Source of the DNA: Ignavibacteria bacterium | GTDB taxonomy: Bacteria > Bacteroidota > Ignavibacteria > Ignavibacteriales > Ignavibacteriaceae | Direction: 5' to 3' | NCBI GenBank assembly: GCA_030693705.1 | Contig: JAUYAB010000107.1 | Coordinates: forward strand, 17,041 to 81,040 | Length of the DNA stretch: 64,000 nucleotides | Part shown: piece after piece, positions 27,820 to 35,930 of the stretch | Position numbering within the stretch: position 1 is the stretch's first letter | How the letters are laid out: each line of letters begins with the position of its first letter | Made by a program: the position numbers and the translations under genes | Notes under the pieces: model-generated | Told to the model about the DNA's origin: nothing | Database searches by the model: none | What the model saw: only the letters and a program-made list of their open reading frames with translations

Positions 27820-29116
27820 ATATTACTTCTGATTTTCCTAGTTCATTAAGTGCAAATTCTAAACGCGCAATATTGTAAGGGAGTACTAACGTTGTCAGTC
27901 CGAATCCATACCCGGAAAAACCACGCGATAAGTTAATGAATTTTCCTCTCATCTGGGTTACTCCCGCTTCAACAAAAGTTTGCGCGTAAATTTCTACACG
28001 ATAACTTAAAAGCGCTTCGGGAATCAACGGCAGATTCAAATGGATATTTATTTCCGTTAAGAGGGGATATTTAAATTCAAGCTGGGTCAGGTACATATTG
28101 TGCCCTTCCGAGATGTCGGTAAAGTGCCCGCGGACTCTTTCACTATAACCGAGAAAACTATTATCATAAAAAGGGATCAGTTTGCCAAAAGTCTGCCGGG
28201 TTGTAATTCTCCATTTTGAAGAAAGGCTTTTATAAATTGTTCTGTACTCACGAAAATCAACCGAGAAAATATTATAATCTATTCCACCTTCACCAAAACC
28301 CTTTTTCAAAATATCGGCGTTAAAATAAGTTCCGTCTTTTGGGAATTGTGCAAGATCGCGCGAATCATAATAGTAACGAAATCCCAGGAATGGTAATCTA
28401 TCAATACGTGAACTCGCAGCATTTACACCGGGAATATATTTGGGAGTTGCGACATAAGAGAAGCCTCCGTAAACATCCGCTTTATTAAAAAGATTAAACC
28501 GCTTTCCCAGAGTAAGACTTCCACCGATAAATTTTTGTTTAAATTTTTCTCCATACAAATATTCGGCTATTCTACTTTTATTGTTTTGATTCACATAAAC
28601 AAATGAAGCATCAAAATAAATGGCTTCTTTGCGGAACCAATACGGCTTTGAGTATTGCAGCGTAAACGAAGGATCGTACCCGAGACTGAAAGAAGTTCGA
28701 AGTTTTTCATTCTTCCCTCTAAAATTCATTATCAGTACATCGAGTCCGTACGTTGCTTTTTTCCAGTCTCTATCACGTAAAGCTAAAAAAGGAATGGGCC
28801 AGATATACCAACTCTCATTTACTTCTATGATAAGTGTTGTTTTATCTTCATTCGATTGGGGATAGAGTTTAACATTTGTAAAAATTCCCAAACTGTAAAT
28901 ACGTTCACGATTGTATCTAAGTTTTACTGAATCGACAACCTCACCTTTTGAAAAAGTCAATTCAGTTAAAATGATTTCCGGTTCGGTAATAGCATTTCCC
29001 TTGATGGCAATTGAATCAACTCGAAACGGTTTGAAAAACAAATTCTGTTTAGGAATTACATCCTGACAAAAAATTTCAGAAACGAGAAGTATAAAAACTA
29101 AAACAAAGAATTTCAC
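27797..29116 (-). CDS. BamA/TamA-like outer-membrane protein with one POTRA domain
   Basis: After a signal peptide (FVLVFILLVSEIFC) comes a single POTRA-like domain at about residues 30-105: VDSIAIKGNAITEPEIILTE, then RIYSLGIFTNVKLYP. A surface-antigen-type barrel follows, with repeated aromatic strands, and ends SEVIFDLGISF with the terminal Phe signal. At 439 residues it is much shorter than BamA (five POTRA domains), so it is probably a smaller Omp85-family member rather than the main assembly protein. The start is GTG 29116 after GGGGGAGAG. It shares a transcript with rsmE. Confidence 0.8.
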   Translation of the reverse strand: MKFFVLVFILLVSEIFCQDVIPKQNLFFKPFRVDSIAIKGNAITEPEIILTELTFSKGEVVDSVKLRYNRERIYSLGIFTNVKLYPQSNEDKTTLIIEVNESWYIWPIPFLALRDRDWKKATYGLDVLIMNFRGKNEKLRTSFSLGYDPSFTLQYSKPYWFRKEAIYFDASFVYVNQNNKSRIAEYLYGEKFKQKFIGGSLTLGKRFNLFNKADVYGGFSYVATPKYIPGVNAASSRIDRLPFLGFRYYYDSRDLAQFPKDGTYFNADILKKGFGEGGIDYNIFSVDFREYRTIYKSLSSKWRITTRQTFGKLIPFYDNSFLGYSERVRGHFTDISEGHNMYLTQLEFKYPLLTEINIHLNLPLIPEALLSYRVEIYAQTFVEAGVTQMRGKFINLSRGFSGYGFGLTTLVLPYNIARLEFALNELGKSEVIFDLGISF

Positions 29117-29127
29117 TTCTCTCCCCC

Positions 29128-29172
29128 ATTCCTAATTCCTTCCGCCTTCGACGGATCGTAATTCCTAATTAA
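29128..29172. repeat. Dispersed intergenic repeat with mini-palindrome (copy 2)
   Basis: ATTCCTAATTCC, a TCCGCC...CGGA mini-hairpin and ATTCCTAATTAA match the organisation at 9365-9413. The repeat runs into the stop codon of the CoA-binding protein gene. Confidence 0.6.
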
Positions 29173-29558
29173 CATATGTTAAGTTCTATCGCTACGCACC
29201 GGTTTTGCACAGTAGGAATGCCGTTCTGCTCAGCTAATGCAGCAGCTTCATCATTTATTACTCCAAGTTGAAACCACAAATATTTTGGTTTGATAGCCAA
29301 AACATCATCCATGATCATCGGGACTTTATCCGAACTTAAAAAGACATCAACTAAATCTATTTTATGCGGAATATCTTTTAACGAAGCATAAACGGGGATG
29401 CCGAAAACTTCCTTTAAAGTCGGATGAACGCCGACTACATCGTAGCCTCTTCGTTTTAGCAATTCCGCAATTCTGCCGCTGTCTCTTTCCATTTTATTTG
29501 AGATACCAACAACAGCAACGGTTTTCGACTCTTTTAATATTTTACACGTTAGTTCCAC
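29169..29558 (-). CDS. CoA-binding domain protein (YccU-like)
   Basis: This small Rossmann-fold protein has VAVVGISNKMERDSGRIAELLKRRGYDVVGVHP at its N-terminus, KIDLVDVFLSSDKVP in the middle and WFQLGVINDEAA near residue 100. These are the marks of the CoA_binding_2 family, which binds acyl-CoA or CoA; physiological roles are mostly unknown. I chose GTG 29558, seven bases after AAAGAG. A TTG two codons earlier is the alternative. It appears to be a single gene between repeats. Confidence 0.88.
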   Translation of the reverse strand: MELTCKILKESKTVAVVGISNKMERDSGRIAELLKRRGYDVVGVHPTLKEVFGIPVYASLKDIPHKIDLVDVFLSSDKVPMIMDDVLAIKPKYLWFQLGVINDEAAALAEQNGIPTVQNRCVAIELNIC

Positions 29559-29611
29559 GATCAATCTCTTTCATTGTTAATAATTTTATGGGGATTCAAA
29601 GCGGTACAAAA

Positions 29612-29647
29612 TTAAGAAAAAAAGCCGACTCGAAAGAATCGGCTTCA
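29612..29647 (-). terminator. Rho-independent terminator of the FG-GAP gene
   Basis: A ten-base-pair stem AAGCCGACTC/GAATCGGCTT with one G-U pair and a GAAA loop (29622-29645) is followed on the minus strand by a long U run. It lies about 30 bases after the stop of the FG-GAP protein gene. Confidence 0.85.
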
Positions 29648-29677
29648 CTAATTTATTGTGATTTGGATTAGCTGAAA

Positions 29678-31666
29678 CTATTTAAGTAAAACAAATTTCC
29701 TAGTCTGTACAAAATTCCCTCCGCCGTAGGAGGAACGAAGTTGATAAAAATAAACTCCACTTGCCAACTGCTTATTGCCGACTGCCGACTGAAATTCAAC
29801 CTTATGTGTTCCTGCAATCTTCTCTTCATTCACTAAAGTTGCTACTTCGTTCCCGATTAAATCATACACTTTTAGCGTAACAAAACTGTTTACTGCCAAC
29901 TGATAACTGATAACTGTGCTTGGATTAAAAGGATTCGGATAATTTTGTGATAACCCGTAATTCTGTGGAGTAAGATCTTCCTTCTTAACTGCTGTTGGAT
30001 TTTGATTTTTGTAATAGCTAAAAGTTCCTTCATAATTTCCCAGTACCAGATCGAAATCTCCATCTCCATCAAGATCAGCACAGGCAGGTGCAGCATTTTG
30101 ATCAACAATGATAGTGCTTGTAACGGAAGTATCTTCTTGCCAATCAAAAGTATTATTATTAAAAAACTTTACTTCACCGGAAATGTTGCCGACAACTAAA
30201 TCATAATCTCCATCTTCATCATAATCAACAAGGGATGGAACGGCATCTCCTCCAACATCTATGCTTCCAAAGAAATTTTGAAGTTCAAGCCAATCAGCCG
30301 ATTCTGCCGTACCGATATTTTCATAAAAAGAGATCGTACCGTTATCTCTTCCAACGATCAAATCAAGATCGTTGTCCTTGTCGAAATCAATTAAACGCGG
30401 AACCGCAAATCCATCCACTACAATATTCATCGCAGTTGTAACAGCGGGAAAACCGGATGCGGTTTGCATGTGCAAATAAAGTTTACCGGTAAAGTCACCG
30501 ACAATTAAATCGAGTTTGCCGTCCTTGTTCAAATCACCCACTGCTGCTGCAGAATAAATTGAATGTTTAACGTTCGTTAAAAATACAGAGTTTTCTCTCC
30601 ATGCCGGATTTGTCACCGTTCCAACATTTTCAAAATATTTAATGTCCCCTATTTGAGTTCCGGTGAACATATCAAGATCGCCGTCAGTATCGTAATCATA
30701 GAGAAGAGGCGAACTTGCTCCGCCAATATCAATGGTTCCTCCGAAGACTGTAGTGTTTTCTTTCCATGTTGGAGAAGCGTTTGTTCCGGTGTTCGTATAA
30801 TAAAAAATTTGTCCGGAAGCAGTTCCAAATGCAAGATCAATTTTTCCATCGCCTGAAAGATCAACTAATACGCCGGAATTCCAATAAGTGGTTGTTCCTA
30901 AAGTTTGGAATAATGTACTTTTGTCGCTCCAATTATGGGTAAGCGAATCGCCAATATTCTCGTAGTACTTAATTCCAAAACCGTCTCTGCCTACAAGCAG
31001 ATCGGTATCACCGTCTTTGTCCAAATCAACAAAATAAGGATAGGCATAAAGACCAACGTCAAACCATCGAACTCCGTTGCTTTCTAAAAATTCAGGTGAA
31101 TCTTTTAAACCGGAATTTTTGTAATACTTCACTCCTCCGTCTTCGCTTAAACCAACTGCTAAATCGAGATCACCGTCTCCGTCCACATCTGCTAAAGTTG
31201 GAATAGGATTTTCGCCAACACTAAGCTGAGCAAAAACATTTATTGATTCAATAAAATCAGGTTGAGAACTACTCCCGACGTTCTCATATAAATGAAGCCC
31301 GGTATAACCGCCGGTAATAAAATCAAGGTCACCATCGGCATCAATATCAACACAAACACCCATCTCAGCGCTAAGCGAGTTAACGTTCGCAAAAAGAGAT
31401 TTATCTAATGTAAACTTCGGATTCGTCTTATTTCCGGTATTCTTAAAATAAAGAGGAGTCTGCACTGTGCTTCCCAGGATCATATCGAGATCGCCGTCAC
31501 CGTCCAGATCATAAAACCGCGGTTGTGAAAAAGATAATGAGGGAATTCCGGTTGGATTAAAAATATGATTATCCTCTTCCCACGGCTGCGCATGTATAAG
31601 TTGCGGAAGAAAGAAAAAAAACACAAAAGTAAATAGCGGTAAGCACAAATTGTTTTTTGTTTTCAC
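29678..31666 (-). CDS. Secreted FG-GAP/VCBS-repeat protein with T9SS sorting domain
   Basis: After a signal peptide ending at PQLIHAQ, residues 40-560 consist of some ten repeats built round calcium-binding-like loops such as DLDGDGDLDMILG, DVDGDGDLDLAVG and DYDTDGDLDMFTG, typical of FG-GAP/VCBS beta-propellers. The C-terminus is a T9SS type A sorting domain (LSQNYPNPFNPSTVISYQ ... GVYFYQLR ... KFVLLK). It should be exported and attached to or released from the surface; a binding or adhesion role is inferred. Two stretches in the sorting domain (29761-29791, 29890-29916) are made of tandem heptamers. It follows trmO after 16 bases and starts with GTG. Confidence 0.92.
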   Translation of the reverse strand: MKTKNNLCLPLFTFVFFFFLPQLIHAQPWEEDNHIFNPTGIPSLSFSQPRFYDLDGDGDLDMILGSTVQTPLYFKNTGNKTNPKFTLDKSLFANVNSLSAEMGVCVDIDADGDLDFITGGYTGLHLYENVGSSSQPDFIESINVFAQLSVGENPIPTLADVDGDGDLDLAVGLSEDGGVKYYKNSGLKDSPEFLESNGVRWFDVGLYAYPYFVDLDKDGDTDLLVGRDGFGIKYYENIGDSLTHNWSDKSTLFQTLGTTTYWNSGVLVDLSGDGKIDLAFGTASGQIFYYTNTGTNASPTWKENTTVFGGTIDIGGASSPLLYDYDTDGDLDMFTGTQIGDIKYFENVGTVTNPAWRENSVFLTNVKHSIYSAAAVGDLNKDGKLDLIVGDFTGKLYLHMQTASGFPAVTTAMNIVVDGFAVPRLIDFDKDNDLDLIVGRDNGTISFYENIGTAESADWLELQNFFGSIDVGGDAVPSLVDYDEDGDYDLVVGNISGEVKFFNNNTFDWQEDTSVTSTIIVDQNAAPACADLDGDGDFDLVLGNYEGTFSYYKNQNPTAVKKEDLTPQNYGLSQNYPNPFNPSTVISYQLAVNSFVTLKVYDLIGNEVATLVNEEKIAGTHKVEFQSAVGNKQLASGVYFYQLRSSYGGGNFVQTRKFVLLK
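29761..29916. repeat. Two in-gene heptanucleotide repeat runs
   Basis: Inside the sorting-domain coding region, 29761-29791 reads TTGCCAA CTGCTTA TTGCCGA CTGCCGA CTG, and 29890-29916 reads TACTGCC AACTGAT AACTGAT AACTG. Both keep a seven-base phase and are translated through, into residues such as QSAVGNKQLAS. Confidence 0.7.
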
Positions 31667-31682
31667 TTATATAATTCCAGAG

Positions 31683-32519
31683 TTATTGAAGATTAAATTC
31701 ATCATTGAACATTTTATGAAGTTGTTTATCTCCATATTTATCCATAGCAAAGTTAAGCATTTCTTCTTTTGTATATCCCGAACGGATTTCTTTAACCGAA
31801 ATTTTTTTACCGGTTTCATTAACGCTGTATAAAATTCTCCATGTGCGGTAAGCTAATACAAATTTTTTCATGTCGGAAGTAGCTTTATTTTCTTGTTGAA
31901 CTATTCGCTTGCGTGTTGAATCGGCAGGATTAAACTCCAACTGCAACCGCGCAAAATTTACCAAATTAATTTTCGAATTACTCTTTAGCCAATCGGTTTG
32001 CACAGTTGCTTTTTTTGAAAAAGAAACTTCATAAATATTTTCTAATCCGCTTTTAACCCAGCCGGTAGCGGCGTTAGGAAAGGAATCCGAATAAGGAAGA
32101 TATGGTTTAATATCGATCACGGGAGAACCATCAAGAATATCGGATTCGGAAATAAAGATTTTCAATCCTTCTACTTTTTCAAGTTTTACGCAGCTCATCC
32201 CAATTTGATTTGGTCTGTAAGGAGCGCGTGTGGCAAACACTCCAATCTTCTCTCTCGTATGTCGCGGCGGTGTTACAAGCGGCTTCCAACTTGCCCTGCC
32301 GTTAGGCGGATTTGTATTTAGATGAAAGTTGTAGAGAACCCATATCCGGTCAAAGCCGTTTAGATTTTTTACCGCTTGCTCAAAATTTTTATTTGGGAGA
32401 AGTTCGATTGTGGATATGTTTCCCTTAGCCAAAACTCCCTGCCTTGGAGTCTCATAACGGTAAACTTGTTCTGAACGGACATACCCGATTGGCGTAATAA
32501 TAATTTCTTCAGTTTGCAT
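31683..32519 (-). CDS. trmO: tRNA (adenine-N6)-methyltransferase TrmO
   Basis: TrmO methylates t6A37 to m6t6A using SAM. The N-terminal domain begins IIITPIGYVRSEQVYRYETPRQG and includes NLNGFDRIWVLYNFHLN, KIGVFATRAPYRPNQIGMSCVKL and the VIDIKPYLPYSD signature. At 278 residues it has the extra C-terminal region seen in many members. The window also encodes TsaB and TsaE, which make the t6A substrate. It may head a short unit with the FG-GAP gene downstream. Confidence 0.9.
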   Translation of the reverse strand: MQTEEIIITPIGYVRSEQVYRYETPRQGVLAKGNISTIELLPNKNFEQAVKNLNGFDRIWVLYNFHLNTNPPNGRASWKPLVTPPRHTREKIGVFATRAPYRPNQIGMSCVKLEKVEGLKIFISESDILDGSPVIDIKPYLPYSDSFPNAATGWVKSGLENIYEVSFSKKATVQTDWLKSNSKINLVNFARLQLEFNPADSTRKRIVQQENKATSDMKKFVLAYRTWRILYSVNETGKKISVKEIRSGYTKEEMLNFAMDKYGDKQLHKMFNDEFNLQ

Positions 32520-32962
32520 ACCGCAAAATCGTAAATTATTTTACATTTTTCAGTCTTAGCGTGTCAAATAATTAAAATCCCGCACTGCCGAATTAATTAT
32601 TTAATTATTCCCCTTTTGATACTCTTTTTATTGATCCCCGACTGAGCCGGGCAAGCTCTACGAGGATCGGTTCTTCGGGTTTGATTCTTATCTACAAAGA
32701 TTAAACGTCTACAATGTTTTATAAGCACAAAGTTTTCCTAACTCCGTTAGGAGTTATATATTTGTAGAAACAAACCCCCTACCTAACGAGAACACCGTAG
32801 GTGTTCCATATTTTATTCTGATCTTATTACTTGCAACGCAAATCAATTACACCACGTTGTTAGCGATATTTGTTTTTCTCGTGTGTGCCCACCTTTTGGT
32901 GAACTCATTATTTATTTATCCCCCCTTGGCGGATTGCAGATGGTGGCTTCAGAGCCTAACTC
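32520..32962. other. 443 bases without a gene; hairpin-rich repeat sequence
   Basis: No open frame here is convincing. The stretch holds short palindromes: CCTAACTCCGTTAGG near 32738-32752, GAACACCGTAGGTGTTC near 32799-32815, CCACCTTTTGGTG near 32889-32901, and a CCTTGGCGGAT half-palindrome near 32925. The first two resemble dispersed palindromes of Bacteroidota intergenic regions (from memory). No promoter for trmO stands out. Confidence 0.5.
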
Positions 32963-33631
32963 CTAAAATCTGTAACCGAGACCTACTCTTGGCTGAATGA
33001 AATTCGCAAATACAATATGCGGAAGAACAGAAATGTGTTCAAAGAGCAGAACATCACAACCAAGAGACACCCCGAAGTTTCTTATTGACTTGCTTAGATG
33101 TCTTACGCGCCGTGGGTAGCCAACATACTCATCATAGGCATATGATGGGCCAAGCCAGATGATCATCGGTTGATTGAAAACATTAATTGGCCATGCAACT
33201 CTGAGTGCTATAAGAAGATTCTTGTTCTGTTGATTGTTTCCAATACTTGATTGGTCAAAGTCAAATGACTCACTATATAAAAAATCTACCAAGAATTGGT
33301 AGTCATGTATCTGATAGACTTTGGCGTTGAGACCGAATCCCAAGGAATAGGTCGTCAATTCCCGTTGATCATCCGCGTGTGTTGGACTGTTTGGCCACAC
33401 TATTCCCTCGATTGAAGTGGACAACCAATTTGACACACCGTAACAAGTATAGATGACGCCCATGCTCCACATAGTCCCATCAACAAAGCCTGGTAGTTGT
33501 TTTCGTTCAAACTGCTTGTATGCCACACCCATTTCAAATTCGCCTTGCTTTAGCGTTGTTCGTAGAATTTGTCCTGAACTTTCTTGCAAAAAGATAGTTA
33601 TTAAAATTGCAACTCCAATGATGAATCTCAT
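32963..33631 (-). CDS. Small predicted outer-membrane barrel protein, function unknown
   Basis: The 222-residue protein has a signal peptide (FIIGVAILITIFLQESSG) and many short amphipathic beta-strands, ending FIQPRVGLGYRF with a terminal Phe. This suggests a small eight- to ten-strand barrel. GGAGTCAAT before the ATG is a clear ribosome-binding site. No family is recognised. It stands alone in the repeat-rich region, flanked by gene-free sequence on both sides. Confidence 0.7.
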   Translation of the reverse strand: MRFIIGVAILITIFLQESSGQILRTTLKQGEFEMGVAYKQFERKQLPGFVDGTMWSMGVIYTCYGVSNWLSTSIEGIVWPNSPTHADDQRELTTYSLGFGLNAKVYQIHDYQFLVDFLYSESFDFDQSSIGNNQQNKNLLIALRVAWPINVFNQPMIIWLGPSYAYDEYVGYPRRVRHLSKSIRNFGVSLGCDVLLFEHISVLPHIVFANFIQPRVGLGYRF

Positions 33632-33837
33632 ATTGACTCCAAATCGATGAACGGATACAATCCGCCTATTATTATACTACACAGTTAATTTAATTAATGA
33701 ATGTATATATGCAAGAGGTAGATAATTAATTTTTAAAACCTTTCATGTCCTTCCCTTTTTCCTCCCCCAAGAATGATAGACGTGGGAATTGCGTCCACCA
33801 TCCTTTTTCGGGAGAGTCGCCGTTTGTTCCAGGGCAA

Positions 33838-34152
33838 TTATTTTGCTTTCGGTTTCCTTACCGGTTTCTTCCGGTCGGACTTTCGTATGCCGCCAAGCTG
33901 TTCGTATTGGTCGGTGTCTTCACCAAATATACTAACAGCCCCGGAAAGTACTTTGGTACACATCTCACTAAGTTTCTTTTCTTCCGCGTCAAAAGCGTTA
34001 CTCACTTCATCAGCAGCTTTTAGCGCCTTGTTATAGTCCGATCTTTTTAACTCAACAAGGGCAATTTGGGCATTCATCTCGGTTACGGTAAGTGGTTTTT
34101 CAGAATTTCCGTAATTAACCGGAGTTGCCCGCTTTTCGTCAATCACTTGCAT
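33838..34152 (-). CDS. Small basic conserved-looking hypothetical protein (start uncertain)
   Basis: From ATG 34152 the product is 104 residues, helical, ending in the lysine-rich tail DRKKPVRKPKAK. The segment FGEDTDQYEQLGGIRKSDRK resembles small proteins of cyanobacteria and Bacteroidota that carry YG.DS.EYE..GG.R.S.R; this is a memory-based impression. The frame continues upstream without a stop for 21 codons to an ATA at 34215-34213, six bases after a strong AGGAG (34226-34222). That would give an N-terminus IAYRDKTKSSIVEKAESRL. The true start may therefore be the ATA or a mutated ATG. A 12-base perfect palindrome (CGCTATATAGCG, 34210-34221) overlaps this site. Confidence 0.6.
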   Translation of the reverse strand: MQVIDEKRATPVNYGNSEKPLTVTEMNAQIALVELKRSDYNKALKAADEVSNAFDAEEKKLSEMCTKVLSGAVSIFGEDTDQYEQLGGIRKSDRKKPVRKPKAK

Positions 34153-34333
34153 GCCGTTAAGCCGGCTTTCGGCTTTTTCAACAATTGATGATTTCGTTTT
34201 ATCTCTATACGCTATATAGCGCTCCTTTTATTTGTGATAGATTATTGTTAAAAGGCATCAATTTTTTACTAATGCCTAGTTTTTTCATCAAATTCAAACT
34301 TTTGTTCCTTTTTATCTCATTTTGATTCATAGC

Positions 34334-34592
34334 AAACTAAGATAGCTAAGAGCAAATGCTTGTTTCCTTCTTGCAAATCTTAGATAGCTAAGAGCAAATC
34401 TTAGTTTCCTTCTTGCAAATCTTAGATAGTTAAGAGCAAATCTTAGTTTCCTTCTTGCAAAACTAAGATAGCTAAGAACAAATCTTAGTTTCCTTCCTTC
34501 CAAACTAAGATAGCTAAGAACAAATCTTAGTTTCCTTCCTTCCAAACTAAGATAGCAAGGAGTAAATGTAAGTTCCCTTTCCTTGTAACTTA
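34334..34592. repeat. 42-bp tandem repeat, about six copies
   Basis: The unit runs CTTAGATAGCTAAGAGCAAAT, then CTTAGTTTCCTTCTTGCAAA, and repeats about six times with increasing divergence. Each unit holds short inverted words (CTTAG/CTAAG; CTTAGTTT/AAACTAAG), so the array can fold. Because 42 is a multiple of three, a minus-strand frame (34327-34860) stays open through it with a 14-residue period, but that frame also crosses another repeat and has no supporting start site. Confidence 0.8.
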
Positions 34593-34608
34593 CTGATAAT
34601 GGTTTTTT

Positions 34609-34741
34609 CTTCGCGTCCCTTCGTGCAAGACTTCGTGTCCCTTCGTGTATGACTTCGTGGTTCTCTGCCAAAGGCAGACAGGTTCGTGAAAGGATTTTAT
34701 TACACGAAGTTTCTCGAAGAAGGCTCGAAGTTCCACGAAGG
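34609..34741. repeat. CTTCGTG-rich long palindromic repeat (copy 1)
   Basis: The first half contains repeated CTTCGTG words and the second half their inverse (CACGAAG, CTCGAAG). It matches 35931-36025. This copy contains an extra mini-palindrome, TCTGCCAAAGGCAGA (34664-34678), absent from the other copy. Confidence 0.65.
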
Positions 34742-34794
34742 AAACATCTAATTGCAATTTCAGTTATTTTGAAAAATTTATTTTGATTTATTTG

Positions 34795-34870
34795 GCTTGG
34801 GTTAAGAACTAACTGCCCCTTACTGTAAGCGCATTTTTGCGGGTGTTTCGGCTTAAGCAATTAGTTCTCT
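34795..34870. repeat. Folded inverted repeat, faintly attC-like
   Basis: GAACTAA (34806-34812) pairs with TTAGTTC (about 34859-34865). Inside are TGC/GCA and TAAGC/GCTTA pairings around a CGCATTTTTGCG mini-stem, with unpaired bases on one side. Outer words GTTAAG and CTTAAC extend the symmetry. On the minus strand it reads CTAATTGC, TTAAGCCG ... GTTAGTTC, somewhat like an integron attC site, but the core words do not fit GTTRRRY exactly. It could equally be a structured RNA or a dispersed palindrome. Flanking bases from 34742 to 35090 hold no gene I can support. Confidence 0.35.
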
Positions 34871-35099
34871 ACTTAACTGTACTTGTTTTTACAGTTGGTA
34901 ATTTTTAGGTGTATGTACATTAAACAGAACCTCCGTAATGTTGAATGAAAACCATTTGTTTTTAACCCCCGCCTTTAAACCTTTCGTTTAAACGCGGTTG
35001 TTGGGAACAAAAATAAAATAATGTCTTTTAAAAACAAAACTATTTTTTCTTCCCCTTAAAAGAAGATGAATGAATGAATGTTTTCATTCAAACTTAGCG

Positions 35100-35345
35100 C
35101 GACGAAGCCGCTAACCAAAACTTTTCAATTTTCATTCTTCTATACTTGCATAAATTACTACAATTTTTGCCTCTGCGTTCGTTGTCCCGCTTCACGGGAT
35201 AAACTCTTTCTTTGCGAACGTTGCGAGAAACTGATTCTCTTTTTTTCTCGCAAAGAACGCCACGAACCGCAACGTTCGCCACAAATTCATTTCTCTTCTG
35301 ATAATAAACTTCTAAAACCTGTTTTCCCCTCATCAGAATAAAAAA
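35100..35345. repeat. Dispersed degenerate repeat (copy B)
   Basis: Read on the minus strand this is related along most of its length to 25236-25435: same order of words, including GCGAACGTTGCGAGAAA and GCAAAGAACGC blocks and a GAATGAATG microrepeat at one end. A frame at 35094-35351 comes from the repeat and is not accepted as a gene. Confidence 0.6.
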
Positions 35346-35357
35346 TAACACTGCCCG

Positions 35358-35879
35358 CTAATGTTGTTTTAACCATGCAGCTAACGTAATTGCGCTCTGC
35401 GACTTGTTATAAAATGAATAATCGCCGTCTACCTTTAGAATTATTTGCTGATATTTATTGATCTGCGGACGAAAAATATAAGCGGAATAGGTTTCACTCC
35501 CTGCATCCACACCAACACGAGTTGTATCGGAATAATTTGTTATTGTTACCTGGTTAGCAAGATTGTGGCTCCAGTTAAGACTATCGCTACGAATGGTTTT
35601 AATATAGGTTTTAACATGTCCGTATTTGGCTTGAAGCTCTTGATCCGTATAGAATCCGTCAGCGTGGTATAAGAAGGGAATGGTGTCTTTTGCAGGATCG
35701 TACGAATACTCTTTCCCTTCATTATCAATCATTATTCCATGATAACTTATCCCCCATGCATAATTCACATATTCAATTTCAAAGATTATACTGCTGCCAT
35801 TTGGGATTTGATCGTTTATACTTGAATCCTTGCACGAAAAAAGAAGAAGCGCCAACAACATAGGAATTATTTGTTTCAT
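35358..35879 (-). CDS. Small predicted lipoprotein, function unknown
   Basis: The 173-residue protein has a lipoprotein signal (MLLALLLFSC, Cys16) and a mixed beta-rich body with no recognised motif. Features include AWGISYHGIMIDNEGKEYSY and an aromatic C-terminus. It is an orphan within the repeat-rich stretch, with dispersed repeats within 60 bases on both sides. A role at the cell envelope is all that the signal supports. Confidence 0.7.
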   Translation of the reverse strand: MKQIIPMLLALLLFSCKDSSINDQIPNGSSIIFEIEYVNYAWGISYHGIMIDNEGKEYSYDPAKDTIPFLYHADGFYTDQELQAKYGHVKTYIKTIRSDSLNWSHNLANQVTITNYSDTTRVGVDAGSETYSAYIFRPQINKYQQIILKVDGDYSFYNKSQSAITLAAWLKQH

Positions 35880-35930
35880 ACTATACCTTTTATTTTTTGA
35901 TCGGATAACAATTAATAACTGCTAATGAAC

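Noticed and set aside
33745..34036. Two plus-strand open frames opposite the small basic protein
   Set aside because: The minus-strand frame has a strong AGGAG upstream and a more protein-like composition; the plus-strand frames have neither.
34334..34592. Possible CRISPR array
   Set aside because: Units are contiguous, with no unique spacers, and no cas gene is present.
34327..34860. 177-codon minus-strand open frame with 14-residue repeats
   Set aside because: It runs through the 42-bp tandem repeat and a palindromic element, has no ribosome-binding site, and its openness is explained by the unit length being a multiple of three.
35094..35351. 85-codon minus-strand open frame
   Set aside because: It is the second copy of the same dispersed repeat; similarity to the frame at 25.2 kb is a repeat effect rather than protein homology.
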